NCBI RefSeq assembly: GCF_905220565.1
Contig: NC_059418.1
Span: 10,531,441 to 10,595,440 of the forward strand
From: Melitaea cinxia
Lineage: Eukaryota; Arthropoda; Insecta; Lepidoptera; Nymphalidae
Reading direction: 5' to 3'
DNA length: 64,000 bases
Part shown: one piece after another, positions 63,833-64,000 of the stretch
Position numbering within the stretch: the stretch's first letter is position 1
How the letters are laid out: each line of letters opens with the position of its first letter
Made by a program: the position numbers and the translations under genes
Notes under the pieces: generated by a model
What the model was told of the DNA's origin: nothing
Database searches by the model: none
Seen by the model: only the letters and a program-made list of their open reading frames with translations

Positions 63833-64000
63833 TTGTAGACAATTGACGTGCCCTACGGTTTTATTTTAGTCTAGTCTATGCATATGTTTATAATTCCCAC
63901 GACTGTATCTATTTTATTATTTTTTGGTTTTTAGTACATTTATCTTAAACATTGCAATGTATGTTTAACATAAAACCGTTTAACGCAAAAAGTTTTTTTA
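63833..64000 (-). repeat. Reverse copy of the 29528-29690 repeat end
   Basis: GACGTGCCCTACGGTTTTATTT to TAAAACCGTTTAACGC is the complement of the 29.5-kb copy, cut by the window edge. Confidence 0.75.

Noticed and set aside
1..64000. Sex-chromosome (W) or piRNA-cluster assignment
   Set aside because: TE density would fit, but nothing in the sequence itself proves chromosome or piRNA origin.

Overview
This window is almost entirely non-coding, AT-rich animal DNA. It looks lepidopteran (moth or butterfly). That judgement rests on the dispersed repeats I recognise by type: Helitron-like elements ending in CTAG, a LINE tail carrying the GTCCAGCAGTGGACTGC block with a (TGA)n end, tRNA-derived SINEs with a B box, and GCGGGCACAGCTAG ends. 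No host protein-coding gene is supported. The only substantial coding sequence belongs to one full-length non-LTR retrotransposon (20599-25908, 12-bp target-site duplication). It has a gag-like ORF1 with a zinc knuckle and an endonuclease/reverse transcriptase/RNase H ORF2 broken by two frameshifts and one stop. Small reverse transcriptase and Helitron-helicase fragments lie elsewhere.

The main result is an array of about 40 copies, on both strands, of one upstream element joined to several families of short, strongly folded sequences. I call the element the core box. It is 37 nt long: positions 1-10 are close to AATCGCGGTG and positions 29-37 are a TATA-like 9-mer (TATATAAAG, TACATAAAG, TGTTTAAGT and so on). 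The spacing is nearly invariant. A more distal block, close to TAGATGGCGCTCATC, lies about 20-40 bp further upstream. This fixed geometry resembles a snRNA or Pol III type 3 promoter (PSE plus TATA). Taking the RNA start as core position 57 (about 28 nt past the first TATA base), each core leads into a small foldable RNA. Many cores are paired head to head, 90-240 bp apart.

RNA families by type. Type B (minus strand, 7 copies): a variable 5' part of 25-43 nt, then AATTTTTCTAG, then a 32-nt hairpin, which is the layout of U7 snRNA. Type C (minus, 9 copies): a 5' hairpin, a variable 13-20 nt stretch, AATTTTTCTA, and a 3' hairpin. T2 (plus, paired with C): GCGGGA/TCCCGC outer stem. T3 (plus, 5 copies): TTGGAGA/TCTCCAA stem with base-pair-preserving changes. 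T4 (plus, 3 copies). T5 (minus, 5 copies). Several singletons (13.9, 30.4, 46.5, 62.1 and 63.6 kb), some ending in T-runs. All copies of a given type lie on the same strand, with similar order B - T4 - T3 - T5 - C. The window therefore looks like an old, diverged tandem array of multi-kilobase units peppered with later TE insertions.

Region by region: 0-3.7 kb repeats and T3; 3.8-11.2 kb C1, B1, T4, B2, C2, C3; 11.4-13.7 kb Helitron and other TE copies; 13.8-18.7 kb singleton, T4, T3, T5, C4; 19.2-26 kb Helitron-like copy, giant fold-back and the LINE inside a core box; 26.7-32.8 kb TE-rich with a 118-bp satellite; 33-35.9 kb B3, C5, a tRNA-like gene inside an inverted repeat, a 64-bp perfect palindrome and B4; 36-43.3 kb duplicate of the 14-17 kb block with a 4-kb double Helitron inserted; 44-48 kb MITE, 130-bp satellite, reverse transcriptase fragment, divergent core pair; 48.3-51.2 kb and 57.2-60 kb a duplicated block of about 2.9 kb; 51-56 kb B5, C7, C8; 60-64 kb B6, singletons, B7. 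All calls were made by eye, and transcription is inferred rather than observed.
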